A DNA stretch of 50,170 nucleotides from NCBI GenBank assembly GCA_020049805.1, contig JAGVLN010000021.1:1-50170 (forward strand), given 5' to 3'. Positions 1-9,007 of the stretch are shown here, in pieces (the stretch's first letter is position 1; each line of letters begins with the position of its first letter). Origin of the DNA: Rickettsiales bacterium. Lineage in GTDB: Bacteria > Pseudomonadota > Alphaproteobacteria > Rickettsiales > JABSSG01. Under the pieces are notes generated by a model. The model did not search any database, was not told where the DNA came from, and was given only the letters and a program-made list of their open reading frames with translations. The translations under genes were made by a program, and so were the position numbers.

Positions 1-1
1 A

Positions 2-1918
2 TCTTGGTATGTTAAAGTTACTGCTATAAAAGATGATATGTTAAAAAACAACCAGCAGATTAACTGGATACCTGGCCATATAAAAGATGGGTTATTTGGT
101 AAATGGTTAGAAAATGCTAGGGATTGGTCTATTAGTAGAAATAGGTTTTGGGGAGCGCCTTTGCCGATTTGGCGATCTGACAACCCCAAATACCCACGGG
201 TTGATGTTTATGGATCAATTAAAGAACTTGAACATGATTTTGGTGTCAAAATTACAGATTTGCATAAACCATTTATTGATGAACTAGTACGTAAAAACCC
301 AGATGACCCAACAGGGCAATCTTTTATGCGCAGAGTACCGGATGTTTTCGATTGTTGGTTTGAAAGTGGCTCGATGCCATATGCGCAATTACATTATCCT
401 TTTGAAAATGTTGAAAGGTTTGAAAAATATCCATCTGCTGATTTTATAGTTGAGTATGTGGCGCAAACCCGCGGATGGTTTTATACGTTGATGGTATTGT
501 CTACTGCTTTATTTGATAAGCCGCCATTTTTAAATTGTATTTGTCATGGTGTGATATTAGATGAAAAAGGACAAAAACTTTCAAAAAGGCTAAATAATTA
601 TGCTGATCCTAAAGATTTATTTACTCAATATGGTTCTGATGCTTTGCGGTTTTTTATGGCTTCTTCTGCAGTTATGCGAGGGCAGGAACTATTAATAGAT
701 AAAGATGGTAGTATGGTTAGAGATGTGATCAGATTAACCATAAAGCCTATCTGGAATGCTTATAATTTTTTCACTCTATATGCTAATTCTGATCATATAA
801 AAGCAAAATTATCTTATAAAAGTGATAATTTTAATGATCAATATATCTTATCCAAACTTGGGGTAATGATTAAAGATGTTGAACAAGCTATGGATCAATA
901 TGATATAGCCCAAGCTTGTAATTTGGTGCACAGCTTCATCGAAGTCCTGAATAATTGGCATATAAGGCGCAATCGCAATAGATTTTGGAAAAGCGAGAAA
1001 GACCAAGATAAACAACAAGCATATGATACTCTATATACAGTGCTCCATGATTTATGCAGATCTGCAGCACCTTTATTACCGATAACTTTAGAAAGTATTT
1101 ATCTAGGCTTAACCTCAGCTAGTGATAAAAAAGGTGATATAAGTATTCACTTAACTGATTATCCAGATAGTTCTTTATTTCCTAAAGAAGTGCAGTTAGT
1201 AGCAGATATTGATAAGGTGCAAGAAATTTGTACAGCTGCTTTAAATATCCGTAATACGCAAAATATTAGGATTAGACAACCATTATCTACATTGACAATA
1301 GTTGGCAAGAATTACAATAAGTTAGAGCAATATTCTAAACTAATAGAAGAAGAGTTGAATGTTAAAAAAGTGGTGATTTCAGAAAATATAGATCAGCATA
1401 TAGCACGAAAGTTAAAAATTAACTTCCCGGCTGTTGGTAAAAGATTACCACACAAGATGAAGCAAATTATTGATGCTCAAAATAAAAATTGGGAGTTGGA
1501 TCCTCACAAGAATGAATTAAAAATTTGTGAAGAAATATTAGTTGCAGGTGAATTTGAAATTGTATTAGAGACCTTTGATAAAGGAGCTACGGTACTTAAT
1601 TCACAAGATGCGATAGTATCATTAGATACTAATATTACCGAAGAGCTTTATTTTGAGGGTTTGGCACGAGATATAGTACGAGCTATTCAACAAGCTAGAA
1701 AAGATGCTAATTTACATATTAGCGATCGTATTAAATTATATATAAGAGGGGATGAAAAATTGATTAAAGCAATTGATATACATCGTGAATATATTTGTAA
1801 TCAAACTTTATCTCAAGAAATCAGCTGTGATGAGGCTAATGAATATGAGTATAGGTCTGACATTAAGATTGATAATAATGATTTAAGTTTTGCAATTAAG
1901 CGAGTAGAAAATGCATAA
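2..1918 (+). CDS. ileS: Isoleucine--tRNA ligase, C-terminal part (5' end outside window)
   Basis: Cytoplasmic enzyme that charges tRNA-Ile with isoleucine. The reading frame is open from base 2 to the window edge (SWYVKVTAIKDD precedes the first Met at 38), so the gene is cut by the window and not truncated in nature. The visible 639 residues hold the end of the catalytic core (WSISRNRFWGAPLPIW), the class I signature in the form KLSKRLNNYADP, the tRNA-binding helical domain and the C-terminal domain. KLSKR instead of the common bacterial KMSKS is the mark of the long, eukaryote-like IleS type known from Rickettsiales; that type is naturally less sensitive to mupirocin (family knowledge). The stop overlaps the start of gpsA by 8 bp, so the two are probably co-transcribed and translationally coupled. 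Confidence 0.97.
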   Translation, partial: SWYVKVTAIKDDMLKNNQQINWIPGHIKDGLFGKWLENARDWSISRNRFWGAPLPIWRSDNPKYPRVDVYGSIKELEHDFGVKITDLHKPFIDELVRKNPDDPTGQSFMRRVPDVFDCWFESGSMPYAQLHYPFENVERFEKYPSADFIVEYVAQTRGWFYTLMVLSTALFDKPPFLNCICHGVILDEKGQKLSKRLNNYADPKDLFTQYGSDALRFFMASSAVMRGQELLIDKDGSMVRDVIRLTIKPIWNAYNFFTLYANSDHIKAKLSYKSDNFNDQYILSKLGVMIKDVEQAMDQYDIAQACNLVHSFIEVLNNWHIRRNRNRFWKSEKDQDKQQAYDTLYTVLHDLCRSAAPLLPITLESIYLGLTSASDKKGDISIHLTDYPDSSLFPKEVQLVADIDKVQEICTAALNIRNTQNIRIRQPLSTLTIVGKNYNKLEQYSKLIEEELNVKKVVISENIDQHIARKLKINFPAVGKRLPHKMKQIIDAQNKNWELDPHKNELKICEEILVAGEFEIVLETFDKGATVLNSQDAIVSLDTNITEELYFEGLARDIVRAIQQARKDANLHISDRIKLYIRGDEKLIKAIDIHREYICNQTLSQEISCDEANEYEYRSDIKIDNNDLSFAIKRVENA

Positions 1919-2843
1919 ATTTATAGCTGTAAATAAAATTGCTGTTATTGGTTCTGGAGCTTGGGGTATTGCTTTGGCTAAATTATATAGTGCCAAATTT
2001 GAAGTTACAGTTTTTACACGTGATATTTCTAAAGCTTTGCCAAATGAACATATAAAATTTTCTTCTTCATTAAATGATATTATTGATAGTGATGTGGTTT
2101 TTATAGTAGTGCCTGCGCATGCTGTAAGAGCATTTTGTGCTTCGATAGTTGGGTTATTTAAAAGAGATGCTATATTTATTTTATGTTCAAAAGGAATAGA
2201 AAATGATAGCAACTATTTAATGAGTGAAGTGGCGCATGAATTATTACCAACAAATGCTATAGCGGCTTTGTCTGGCCCTAATTTTGCTAATGAAATTATA
2301 CAAAATATGCCGGCTGTATCTTCCATTGCGTGTGAAGATGCCACTGTGGCTAACTATTTAGCTAGAGAATTGTCTATTCCAAATTTTAACCTATACCCGA
2401 CTCATGATATTTTGGGTGTGCAAATATGTGGTGCGTTGAAAAATGTTTTAGCAATTATGTGTGGAATTGCAGATGGCTTAAAACTGGGAGAGAATTTTAA
2501 GGCTGCTTTATTAACTAAAGGCATTAAAGAGATTGCTCAGCTAGTTCAAGCAAAAGGAGGAGATTTAAATACTATATTTGAGCCTGGTGGTATTGGAGAT
2601 ATTTTCTTAACTTGCAACAGTAAACAATCTCGTAATACATGTATGGGGGTAACAATCGCTCATAATGGCGGTTTTGATCCTGATGCAAAATTAGATCAAA
2701 ACGTAGAAGGGGTTTATACAGTTAAACCGTTATATCAAATTTCTAAAAAACTAAACTTAACTTTGCCAGTATTTGATCTTGCATATAGAATAATTGTTGA
2801 ACAAAAACCAATTAATGAACAAATAATTAAAAATATTATTTAA
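1911..2843 (+). CDS. gpsA: Glycerol-3-phosphate dehydrogenase [NAD(P)+]
   Basis: Reduces dihydroxyacetone phosphate to sn-glycerol 3-phosphate for phospholipid synthesis, in the cytoplasm. The 310-residue protein has the N-terminal Rossmann motif GSGAWGIALA at residues 14-23, the middle motif CSKGIE, and the substrate-domain motif GALKNVLAIMCGIADG, which contains the conserved catalytic Lys. The length is slightly below the usual 325-340 residues but all blocks are present. The chosen ATG at 1911 overlaps the end of ileS by 8 bp, which points to translational coupling. Val7/Asn8 just before the beta-strand would also allow a slightly shorter form, but no better start with a ribosome binding site is seen. 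Confidence 0.96.
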   Translation: MHKFIAVNKIAVIGSGAWGIALAKLYSAKFEVTVFTRDISKALPNEHIKFSSSLNDIIDSDVVFIVVPAHAVRAFCASIVGLFKRDAIFILCSKGIENDSNYLMSEVAHELLPTNAIAALSGPNFANEIIQNMPAVSSIACEDATVANYLARELSIPNFNLYPTHDILGVQICGALKNVLAIMCGIADGLKLGENFKAALLTKGIKEIAQLVQAKGGDLNTIFEPGGIGDIFLTCNSKQSRNTCMGVTIAHNGGFDPDAKLDQNVEGVYTVKPLYQISKKLNLTLPVFDLAYRIIVEQKPINEQIIKNII

Positions 2844-2862
2844 ATCGTGTTTTATTAATATT

Positions 2863-2889
2863 TTGTTAATCAACTTAGGGCATTATAAT
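2863..2889 (+). promoter_or_regulatory. Candidate sigma-70-type promoter for divK
   Basis: A perfect TATAAT lies at 2884-2889, 30 bp before the first possible divK start. A weak -35, TTGTTA, lies at 2863-2868 with a short 15-bp spacer. The match is by eye in AT-rich DNA, so chance agreement is possible. Confidence 0.4.
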
Positions 2890-2918
2890 AATAAATTCAG
2901 TTAATTTAGCATATTATT

Positions 2919-3320
2919 ATGAAAAGAAAGGATAAAAATGCTTCGCTTGCTAATATGAAAATATTGGTAGTTGAAGATAATGAATTAAATTTGAAATTAT
3001 TCCATGATTTATTAGTTATCAAGGATTTTGAAGTAATATCTATAAAGGATGGCTCACAGGTTTTAGAAGCTGCGTTAAAACATTCTCCTAATCTAATCTT
3101 AATGGATATTCAATTAAATGGGATGTCAGGTTTGAAAATTATTAAACAAATCAAAGATCATCCTAAAATAGCAGAGGTTCCTATTGTTGCAGTAACTGCT
3201 TTTGCGATGAAAGATGATAAAGAGAAAATCATGAAATCTGGCTGTCAGGCTTATATGGCAAAGCCTGTATCAATCGATCAATTTTATAAAGTAATTGGTC
3301 AATTCGTACCGATAAAATAA
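2919..3320 (+). CDS. divK: DivK-type single-domain response regulator
   Basis: Stand-alone receiver domain that, in Caulobacter and relatives, carries phosphate between the kinases DivJ/PleC and controls the CtrA cell-cycle pathway. The protein is a single REC domain with the acidic pair ED (residues 19-20), phospho-acceptor Asp63 in ILMDIQL, Thr93 in AVTAFAMK and Lys115 in MAKPVS. The blocks VVEDNELNLKLFHDLL and MDIQLNGMSGL are very close to alphaproteobacterial DivK, which supports the name over a generic CheY. The family normally begins near MKILVVEDN, which is Met13 here (base 2955), so the first 12 residues may not be translated; neither start has a clear Shine-Dalgarno. A terminator-like hairpin follows directly. 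Confidence 0.92.
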   Translation: MKRKDKNASLANMKILVVEDNELNLKLFHDLLVIKDFEVISIKDGSQVLEAALKHSPNLILMDIQLNGMSGLKIIKQIKDHPKIAEVPIVAVTAFAMKDDKEKIMKSGCQAYMAKPVSIDQFYKVIGQFVPIK

Positions 3321-3350
3321 GAGAAATAATTTTATTTATTACTCTTTTTT
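3319..3350 (+). terminator. Intrinsic terminator after divK
   Basis: Arms 3319-3329 and 3336-3346 pair over 10 of 11 positions (A24/A41 mismatch) around a 6-nt loop and run into a T-tract (3345-3350). It begins at the divK stop and overlaps the end of the convergent potI gene. Confidence 0.65.
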
Positions 3351-4141
3351 ATGCTTATCAAATATGCAACAAAAATTGTAGTAATTACAAAACCTATCAT
3401 TATGCTTGCTAAGGCATTAATTTGAGGACTTATCCCTGACCTAACTCTAGAATAGATTAGCATTGGCAAAGTGGTGGAACCAGGGCCAGCAGTAAAGCTC
3501 GCAATTACTAAATCATCTAAAGACAAAGTAAATGATAAAAGCCAACCAGCTACTAAACTATTAGCGATAATCGGTAAAGTTATTACCATAAATGCCTTTA
3601 ATGGAGTAGCGCCTAAATCTTGAGCGGCTTCTTCTAATGAACGATCGAAAGAAGATAAACGTGACTGAACGATAATTGCTACGTAGGCAATACCAATAGT
3701 GGAATGAGCTAAAATTACTGTTAATATACCTTTTTGTGGCCAGCCAATTAATTGCTCAACGGCAACAAACATTAATAGTAATGAAAAGCCAGTAATAACT
3801 TCTGGAATAATAAAAGGAGCAGATAGCATACCTGTAAATAATGTTCTGCCAAAAAATGAGCTAAATCTAGATAAAGCTATGCCAGCCATTGTGCCTAAAA
3901 CTACTGCTATCGTCGCTGAATAAGAGGCAATTTCAATACTATGTAAGGTTGCATTCATAAGTTCTTCATCAGCCCATAGAGTGCTGTACCAATGCGTTGA
4001 AAAACCAGACCATACTGTAACTAGTTTAGATGCATTAAAGGAGTATAATATTAAAATAAATATAGGAGTGTATAAAAATAACAATCCTATACCCATGATA
4101 ATTTTAGACCAAGATATTCTATTCGACATTTTCCTTTTCAT
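3332..4141 (-). CDS. potI: Polyamine ABC transporter permease, PotI/PotC-like
   Basis: Second inner-membrane permease of a spermidine/putrescine-type importer. The 269-residue protein has a basic N-terminus, about six membrane segments and the cytoplasmic EAA loop EAAQDLGATPLKAF, followed by the usual hydrophobic run ITLPII, which docks on the ATPase. It is the last gene of the minus-strand order binding protein, ATPase, permease, permease. Its start overlaps the end of potH by 23 bp, so it is in the same transcript and probably translationally coupled. The order matches potFGHI better than potABCD. PotI and PotC are hard to tell apart by sequence alone. Confidence 0.9.
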   Translation of the reverse strand: MKRKMSNRISWSKIIMGIGLLFLYTPIFILILYSFNASKLVTVWSGFSTHWYSTLWADEELMNATLHSIEIASYSATIAVVLGTMAGIALSRFSSFFGRTLFTGMLSAPFIIPEVITGFSLLLMFVAVEQLIGWPQKGILTVILAHSTIGIAYVAIIVQSRLSSFDRSLEEAAQDLGATPLKAFMVITLPIIANSLVAGWLLSFTLSLDDLVIASFTAGPGSTTLPMLIYSRVRSGISPQINALASIMIGFVITTIFVAYLISIKKSNK

Positions 4142-5009
4142 TTACTAATAGTTTTTGGGCAATCATTACTGGTATTACAAAAGATATAGTTAAAATAACA
4201 GTAAGAGCAGCAGCAATAGGCCAGTCATGATTTTGAAAAAACTCGTTCCAAATCACTTTCCCTACTGTTAAAACATGTGGTCCTCCAAGTAATTCTGGGA
4301 TAACAAATTCGCCAACTGCAGGAATAAATACTAACATTGAACCAGCAATTATCCCTGGTAAGGATAAAGGTAATATTACAGTTAGGAATGATTTAAAAGG
4401 GGTGCAACCAAGATCTAATGAGGCTTCAATCAATGAAGAATCTATTTTTTCAATAGCAATATATAGGGGTAATACCATAAATGGCAAGTAGCAATAGACA
4501 ATACCAAGTATTACTGCAAACTGAGTATTAAAAAGTTGTAAAGGTGTTTCAATTAGGCCGGTAGCTATTAAAAATGTATTCAGTAATCCTGAGCCTTTGA
4601 GGATAATAGACCAGGAATAAACTCGTATTAATAATGAGGTCCAAAAAGGAACCATGATAAGCATTAATAATAACTTTTGTACTGTTTTCCTAGTGTTTAC
4701 AATTCCTAAAGCTATAGGATAACCAACTAGTAATGTACAAACTGTGGAGATAAAGGCAATTTTAATTGAAGTTAAATATGATTTTAAATAAATAGGGTCC
4801 TCTACCAAAAATTTGAAGTTACTGAAATCAGGTTGAAATTTATATGTGTGGTTTATAGGATCATAATCAAAAAATAAATTGTAAGGTGGGATTGCTTCAG
4901 CATATTCACTAAAACTAATAATAAAAATAATAATGAATGGAATAAAGAATAATAAGATTAACCATATAAATGGTGGCAATGTGATTAATGATTTATTTAG
5001 GTTATTCAT
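4119..5009 (-). CDS. potH: Polyamine ABC transporter permease, PotH/PotB-like
   Basis: First inner-membrane permease of the polyamine importer. The 296-residue protein has an N-terminal membrane segment (roughly residues 10-33), a periplasmic stretch containing YKFQPDFSNFKFLVEDP as in PotH/PotB, five further hydrophobic segments and the EAA loop EASLDLGCTPFKSF. Two base pairs separate it from the stop of the ATPase gene, and it overlaps potI by 23 bp, so the four genes form one tight operon. The charged C-terminus KENVE is typical of a cytoplasmic tail. Confidence 0.9.
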   Translation of the reverse strand: MNNLNKSLITLPPFIWLILLFFIPFIIIFIISFSEYAEAIPPYNLFFDYDPINHTYKFQPDFSNFKFLVEDPIYLKSYLTSIKIAFISTVCTLLVGYPIALGIVNTRKTVQKLLLMLIMVPFWTSLLIRVYSWSIILKGSGLLNTFLIATGLIETPLQLFNTQFAVILGIVYCYLPFMVLPLYIAIEKIDSSLIEASLDLGCTPFKSFLTVILPLSLPGIIAGSMLVFIPAVGEFVIPELLGGPHVLTVGKVIWNEFFQNHDWPIAAALTVILTISFVIPVMIAQKLLVNEKENVE

Positions 5010-5011
5010 AG

Positions 5012-6148
5012 TTATTCTTTTAAAATTACGCCTTCAGAATGATACCAAGATAAATATACAGTCCTGCCCAAAACAAAACCTGGGTTTTTACTACGTTCAG
5101 AAGTAGGAACGGTTACATGCACACATTTATCATTTTCAATTTCAACATGATAAACAATTTTTTGACCTAAAAATCCTATATCGATGATTTTTCCTATAAC
5201 TTGGTTTTCATTTTTCGGAGCTGGTTTAGTATCGATATCGATTTCTTCAGGTCTAAGCCCTAACCATACCATATCGCCAATTTCTCCTTCTTCAGAATAA
5301 GCCATAATAACTTTATCTGTTTCAGGAATAGTTAATCCAACGTAGTTTTTGGTATTACGTTTTTTGCAAATTCTGCCTTCAAATAAATTAATTGAATCAA
5401 CAAATTCTGCTACAAAACGGGATCTAGGATATTCATAAATTTCTTGAGGTGTCCCAACTTGAAATATTTTGCCTTCTTTCATTACTGCCATTGAATCTGC
5501 CAAAGCCATGGCTTCTTCTTGATCATGAGTAACCATAATAAAAGTTATATCAAGTAAAGATTGAATTTTAATTAGCTCAAGTTGAGTTTGTTCTCTGGTT
5601 TTAGGGTCCAAGGCGCCAAGAGGCTCATCTAGTAACAATATTTTTGGTTGTTTTACTAAACTTCTTACTAAAGCTATTCTTTGTTTTTGACCTCCAGATA
5701 ATTGATGAGGTTTGCGTTGAGCAAATTTGCTCATACCAACCATTTCTAACGCTTCATAAACTCGCTCATGAATTAAATTCTTAGAGAGGTTTTCTTGTTT
5801 TAAACCGAATGCTACATTCTCTTCTACGGTCATGTGTGGGAATAAGGCATAAGATTGAAACATCATATTAATAGGTCTTTTGTAAGGGGCAAGATTAGTT
5901 ATATCTTCATCTGCTAAGATAATTCTGCCAGAGGTAGGTTTTTCAAAACCAGCTATGATTCTAAGTAAAGTACTTTTGCCACAGCCTGAAGGTCCAAGCA
6001 ATGCAAAAAGATCGCCTTGATTAATAGTTAAATTTACATTATCGATAGCCGGTGTGCCATCATTATAGTATTTAGTAATGCCTTCAATATGCAGTAAAGG
6101 CTTAGCGTTTTGATTGATTTTCTTACTTCTGGAAATTAGTTCACCCAT
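5012..6148 (-). CDS. potG: Polyamine ABC transporter ATPase, PotG/PotA-like
   Basis: Cytoplasmic ATPase that drives polyamine import. Motifs in order over 378 residues: Walker A GPSGCGKST at 52-60, Q-loop MMFQSYALFPHM near 95-106, signature LSGGQKQR at 150-157, Walker B LLLDEP at 171-176 and switch His208 in MVTHDQEEA. A C-terminal TOBE-type domain follows (about residues 250-375). All catalytic residues are present, so the subunit should be active. It sits between the binding protein and the permeases with gaps of 23 and 2 bp. Polyamine specificity rests on the operon and on the binding protein, since related ATPases serve other substrates. Confidence 0.93.
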   Translation of the reverse strand: MGELISRSKKINQNAKPLLHIEGITKYYNDGTPAIDNVNLTINQGDLFALLGPSGCGKSTLLRIIAGFEKPTSGRIILADEDITNLAPYKRPINMMFQSYALFPHMTVEENVAFGLKQENLSKNLIHERVYEALEMVGMSKFAQRKPHQLSGGQKQRIALVRSLVKQPKILLLDEPLGALDPKTREQTQLELIKIQSLLDITFIMVTHDQEEAMALADSMAVMKEGKIFQVGTPQEIYEYPRSRFVAEFVDSINLFEGRICKKRNTKNYVGLTIPETDKVIMAYSEEGEIGDMVWLGLRPEEIDIDTKPAPKNENQVIGKIIDIGFLGQKIVYHVEIENDKCVHVTVPTSERSKNPGFVLGRTVYLSWYHSEGVILKE

Positions 6149-6171
6149 TTTTTTCTACAAAATTTTATGTT

Positions 6172-7257
6172 TTAATATGAACTAACAAAGTTAGTCCAAG
6201 TTCTATTTCTTTTTCTAACAAAGTTAGAGCTTTGTAAAGCACTTCTATAGCTTTTTTTAAATAATTGGTTTGAGGGAAAGAAATATTGATTATTACGAAT
6301 ATTAGGATCTAAAAATTTATGTGAAGCAGTAATTGTGCTAGGAAATCCTGAATAATTACTAGTTTGTGCAGTAATTTTAGGCTCTAACAAGAATTCAATA
6401 AATTTTAAAGCATTGTTAGGATGTTTGGCATGGGTAGGAATGGCCAACATATCGTACGCAACCATATAACCTTCTTTAGGTAGTATATATTCTAGGTTGT
6501 TTTTACCTGCTTCTTTCGCTCTACGAATACCTTGAAAAATATCCCCTGAGTAACCAAATATTACACATAAGTCTCCATTTGCAAAATTAGCTATATAATC
6601 AGAGGAATTAATCTCTCTTATATAAGGACGAATTTTTAATAATACGTCTTTAGCTTTATCTAAATCTTCCGGATTAGAACTATTAGGGTTAAGGCCGATA
6701 TATACTAAAGCTGCTGAAATAACTTCAGTAGAAGCATTGATTAGACCAATGCCACACTCTGATAATTTTTCTGCGTTTTTTGGATTAAAAATTAAGCTTA
6801 GACTATTTAAAGAAGCGTTAGGCAGTAATTTTTTAACTTTATCAACATCATAGCCAATTCCCACAGTATTAATTAACCATGGTATCGAATAGGTATTTTT
6901 AGGGTCGTCGATAGATAGTTGCCTTAAAATATCGGGATTAATATAGTGATAATTTTTGAGAGAAGTTTTGTTAATCGGTTGATATACACCAAGCTTTATT
7001 TCTTTTCCTAAAAATGGGCTATCTGTGGGCATAACAAGATCATATTCTGTTTTGCCAGACATAAGTTTAGCATTTAATATCTGATCACTATCATAAACAT
7101 CATAAATAACTTTAATATTTGAAGATTGTTCAAATTTTTTTATTATTTCTGGTGGAATAAAATTAGCCCAGCCGTATATGTTAAGGATTTTTTCTTCATC
7201 AGCATTTGCTAGGAATGAAATACTACTAAAAAGTAAAACAATTAAAAACTGTAACAT
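6172..7257 (-). CDS. potF: Periplasmic polyamine-binding protein, PotF-like
   Basis: Captures putrescine or spermidine in the periplasm and delivers it to the PotGHI-like channel. Residues 1-19 form a signal peptide ending ANA, with DEE after the predicted cut. The mature protein follows the PotF layout: IYGWANFIPPE (Trp30 in the ligand site), DLVMPTDSPF, SIPWLINTVGIGYD, GYSGD (235-239, conserved Asp239) and VAYDMLAIP (Tyr268-Asp269). Compared with E. coli PotF, a Trp of the ligand pocket is Tyr (GYSGD for GWAGD), so the exact polyamine is uncertain. It is the first gene of the operon, transcribed away from cvpA. No clear ribosome binding site precedes the ATG. Confidence 0.9.
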   Translation of the reverse strand: MLQFLIVLLFSSISFLANADEEKILNIYGWANFIPPEIIKKFEQSSNIKVIYDVYDSDQILNAKLMSGKTEYDLVMPTDSPFLGKEIKLGVYQPINKTSLKNYHYINPDILRQLSIDDPKNTYSIPWLINTVGIGYDVDKVKKLLPNASLNSLSLIFNPKNAEKLSECGIGLINASTEVISAALVYIGLNPNSSNPEDLDKAKDVLLKIRPYIREINSSDYIANFANGDLCVIFGYSGDIFQGIRRAKEAGKNNLEYILPKEGYMVAYDMLAIPTHAKHPNNALKFIEFLLEPKITAQTSNYSGFPSTITASHKFLDPNIRNNQYFFPSNQLFKKSYRSALQSSNFVRKRNRTWTNFVSSY

Positions 7258-7349
7258 TTTTATTTTTATTTTGTTTGAATTTCATGATATTTTAAATATA
7301 AATTATAAAATAAATAAAGTCTTTACTTATTTTATAAACAAATCTCTGC

Positions 7350-7355
7350 TATAAT
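7350..7355 (+). promoter_or_regulatory. Candidate -10 element for cvpA
   Basis: A perfect TATAAT at 7350-7355 in the 127-bp divergent gap between potF and cvpA, 29 bp before the cvpA ATG. A convincing -35 at normal spacing is not visible; the region is more than 80% A+T, so confidence is limited. Confidence 0.35.
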
Positions 7356-7384
7356 GTATAAATATAAAATAATTTAGAAATATT

Positions 7385-8281
7385 ATGATTAATCTGTCTT
7401 CTTTAGTAGCTTTTGATATTGTTTTTATAATAATTGTTGGTATCTCTATCTTGTTTGGGGTAGCTAGAGGGTTCATTAAATCGGCCTTGTCCTTAGTAGG
7501 TTGGATTATCGCTGCAATTATTGCTATAAATTTTTCTTCAATTCTGGTTCCTTATATTGAGAAGTATAATTTTAGCCATTCAGTATCTGAAGTTTCAGCT
7601 ATTATTATAACCTTTATTGGTGCAGCTATTATTTTAGCTGTTTTTAATAGCATTATAGCTTCCTTAATAAAAGGTATGTGTGGCGGGTTAATAGATAGAT
7701 CCATTGGTTTGACTTTTGGTTTTGTTCGTGGGTGTGTCATAGCCTGTGTAATATTCTATGTTTTAACTTTATTATTTCCGGATATATATATTAATAGCAA
7801 AAATGCTAATACCAATAGTAATGACCAAGTACCTAGTTGGGCAAAAGATTCAAAATCACTTGTCATGTTATCTAGAGGCTCTGATATCATTGCCTCATTA
7901 TTACCTCCTAACTTCAAGCGTGATCTTAAAGAATCAATGCAAGAAGCAGTAGATGAAAATGAAAAACAATTAACATTTTCTACTGCTAAAATGGACAATA
8001 TCAAGATTACAAACAAAGTTCTTAATTCATTGCCTAAGCCTGTATTAAATAGTATCTCAGATAACGATTTAATTATATTGCAAGATACTTCAGCTAAAGC
8101 AGCTACTAAAGTAGCTGTGCTTGAAAAGGTTGCTAATAATTATCATCAATATTTTAATCAACAAATAAGTCTTGATGGCGGCAAAAACACAGAGCAATAT
8201 TATTCAATTATGAAAGATATTGAAAATTTGATTACTCAATATAATTCAATGATCAATCAAAATCCTTCCGCTGCTAAGTAA
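7385..8281 (+). CDS. cvpA: CvpA family membrane protein
   Basis: Inner-membrane protein of the CvpA family, named for its need in colicin V production in E. coli and linked to envelope stress tolerance; the molecular role is unknown. The N-terminal 135 residues carry four hydrophobic segments and the family pattern FDIVFIIIVGISILFGVARG, then SLVGWIIAAIIA and DRSIGLTFGFVRG. The C-terminal half (residues 140-298) is hydrophilic, helical and rich in Asn, Asp and Lys. That makes it longer than the usual 160-200 residue CvpA, and the extension should face one side of the membrane. The SDR gene starts 2 bp after its stop, so the two are co-transcribed. Confidence 0.85.
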   Translation: MINLSSLVAFDIVFIIIVGISILFGVARGFIKSALSLVGWIIAAIIAINFSSILVPYIEKYNFSHSVSEVSAIIITFIGAAIILAVFNSIIASLIKGMCGGLIDRSIGLTFGFVRGCVIACVIFYVLTLLFPDIYINSKNANTNSNDQVPSWAKDSKSLVMLSRGSDIIASLLPPNFKRDLKESMQEAVDENEKQLTFSTAKMDNIKITNKVLNSLPKPVLNSISDNDLIILQDTSAKAATKVAVLEKVANNYHQYFNQQISLDGGKNTEQYYSIMKDIENLITQYNSMINQNPSAAK

Positions 8282-8283
8282 CT

Positions 8284-8991
8284 ATGTCGCAAAAATTGCT
8301 AGCAGGAAAAATAGCATTGATTACCGGCGCTTCAAATGGCTTAGGAGCCGCTATTGCTAAGAGATATATCTCTGAAGGCGCTCATGTTATTATAGTTGGG
8401 CGTAACTTAAGTAAGTTAGAAGCAATTGATGATTATGCGCAGGAGCATGGTAGTCAAACAACTATAGTTCAGCTAGATTTAATGGATTTTCCTAAGATAG
8501 CTGAATTAGGACAGAAAATCGCCGAAAAATTTGGTCATATTGATATATTAGTCGGGAACGCTGCAATTTTGGGTGAGTTAAGTCCATTGGATCATTTTCA
8601 TTACAAAGTTTGGGATAAAGTAATTGCTACTAATCTAACTGCTAATTGGCATTTAATTAGAGTGATGAACCCACTTTTGCAAAAATCTTTAAATGGTAGG
8701 GCGCTTTTTGTAACATGTGATGTTACTCAGACTGTCTCTCCTTACTGGGGGGCATATTCTGTTTCTAAAGCTGGTTTGGAGAATTTAGTAAAAATCTATG
8801 CAGCTGAAAATCTAAAGACCAAGCTTAGAGTGAATTTAATTAATCCAGGGAATATGGGAACTAAGCTTAGAAAAGATGCTATGCCTGGTTTAGATGAAGA
8901 TGCGTGGTTAAAACCTGATGAAGCAACAGAAATTTTTGTTAAGGCAGTGCTTGACAATAATATAGTTAGTGGTGAAATATTATACAAATAG
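8284..8991 (+). CDS. Short-chain dehydrogenase/reductase (YciK-like)
   Basis: Classical SDR, an NAD(P)-dependent oxidoreductase of unknown substrate. It has the cofactor motif TGASNGLG near residues 15-22, the NNAG-equivalent VGNAAIL, and the catalytic pair in SPYWGAYSVSKAGLE (YxxxK). The catalytic Ser is shifted or replaced: the strand before the Tyr reads VTCDVTQTVSP, with Cys and Thr where Ser is usual, so activity is not certain. The 235 residues match the family length. The start lies 2 bp after cvpA, so translation is likely coupled. The overall look recalls E. coli YciK and rickettsial homologues, but no pathway can be assigned. Confidence 0.85.
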   Translation: MSQKLLAGKIALITGASNGLGAAIAKRYISEGAHVIIVGRNLSKLEAIDDYAQEHGSQTTIVQLDLMDFPKIAELGQKIAEKFGHIDILVGNAAILGELSPLDHFHYKVWDKVIATNLTANWHLIRVMNPLLQKSLNGRALFVTCDVTQTVSPYWGAYSVSKAGLENLVKIYAAENLKTKLRVNLINPGNMGTKLRKDAMPGLDEDAWLKPDEATEIFVKAVLDNNIVSGEILYK

Positions 8992-9007
8992 TTTAAAGGA
9001 GAAAATT

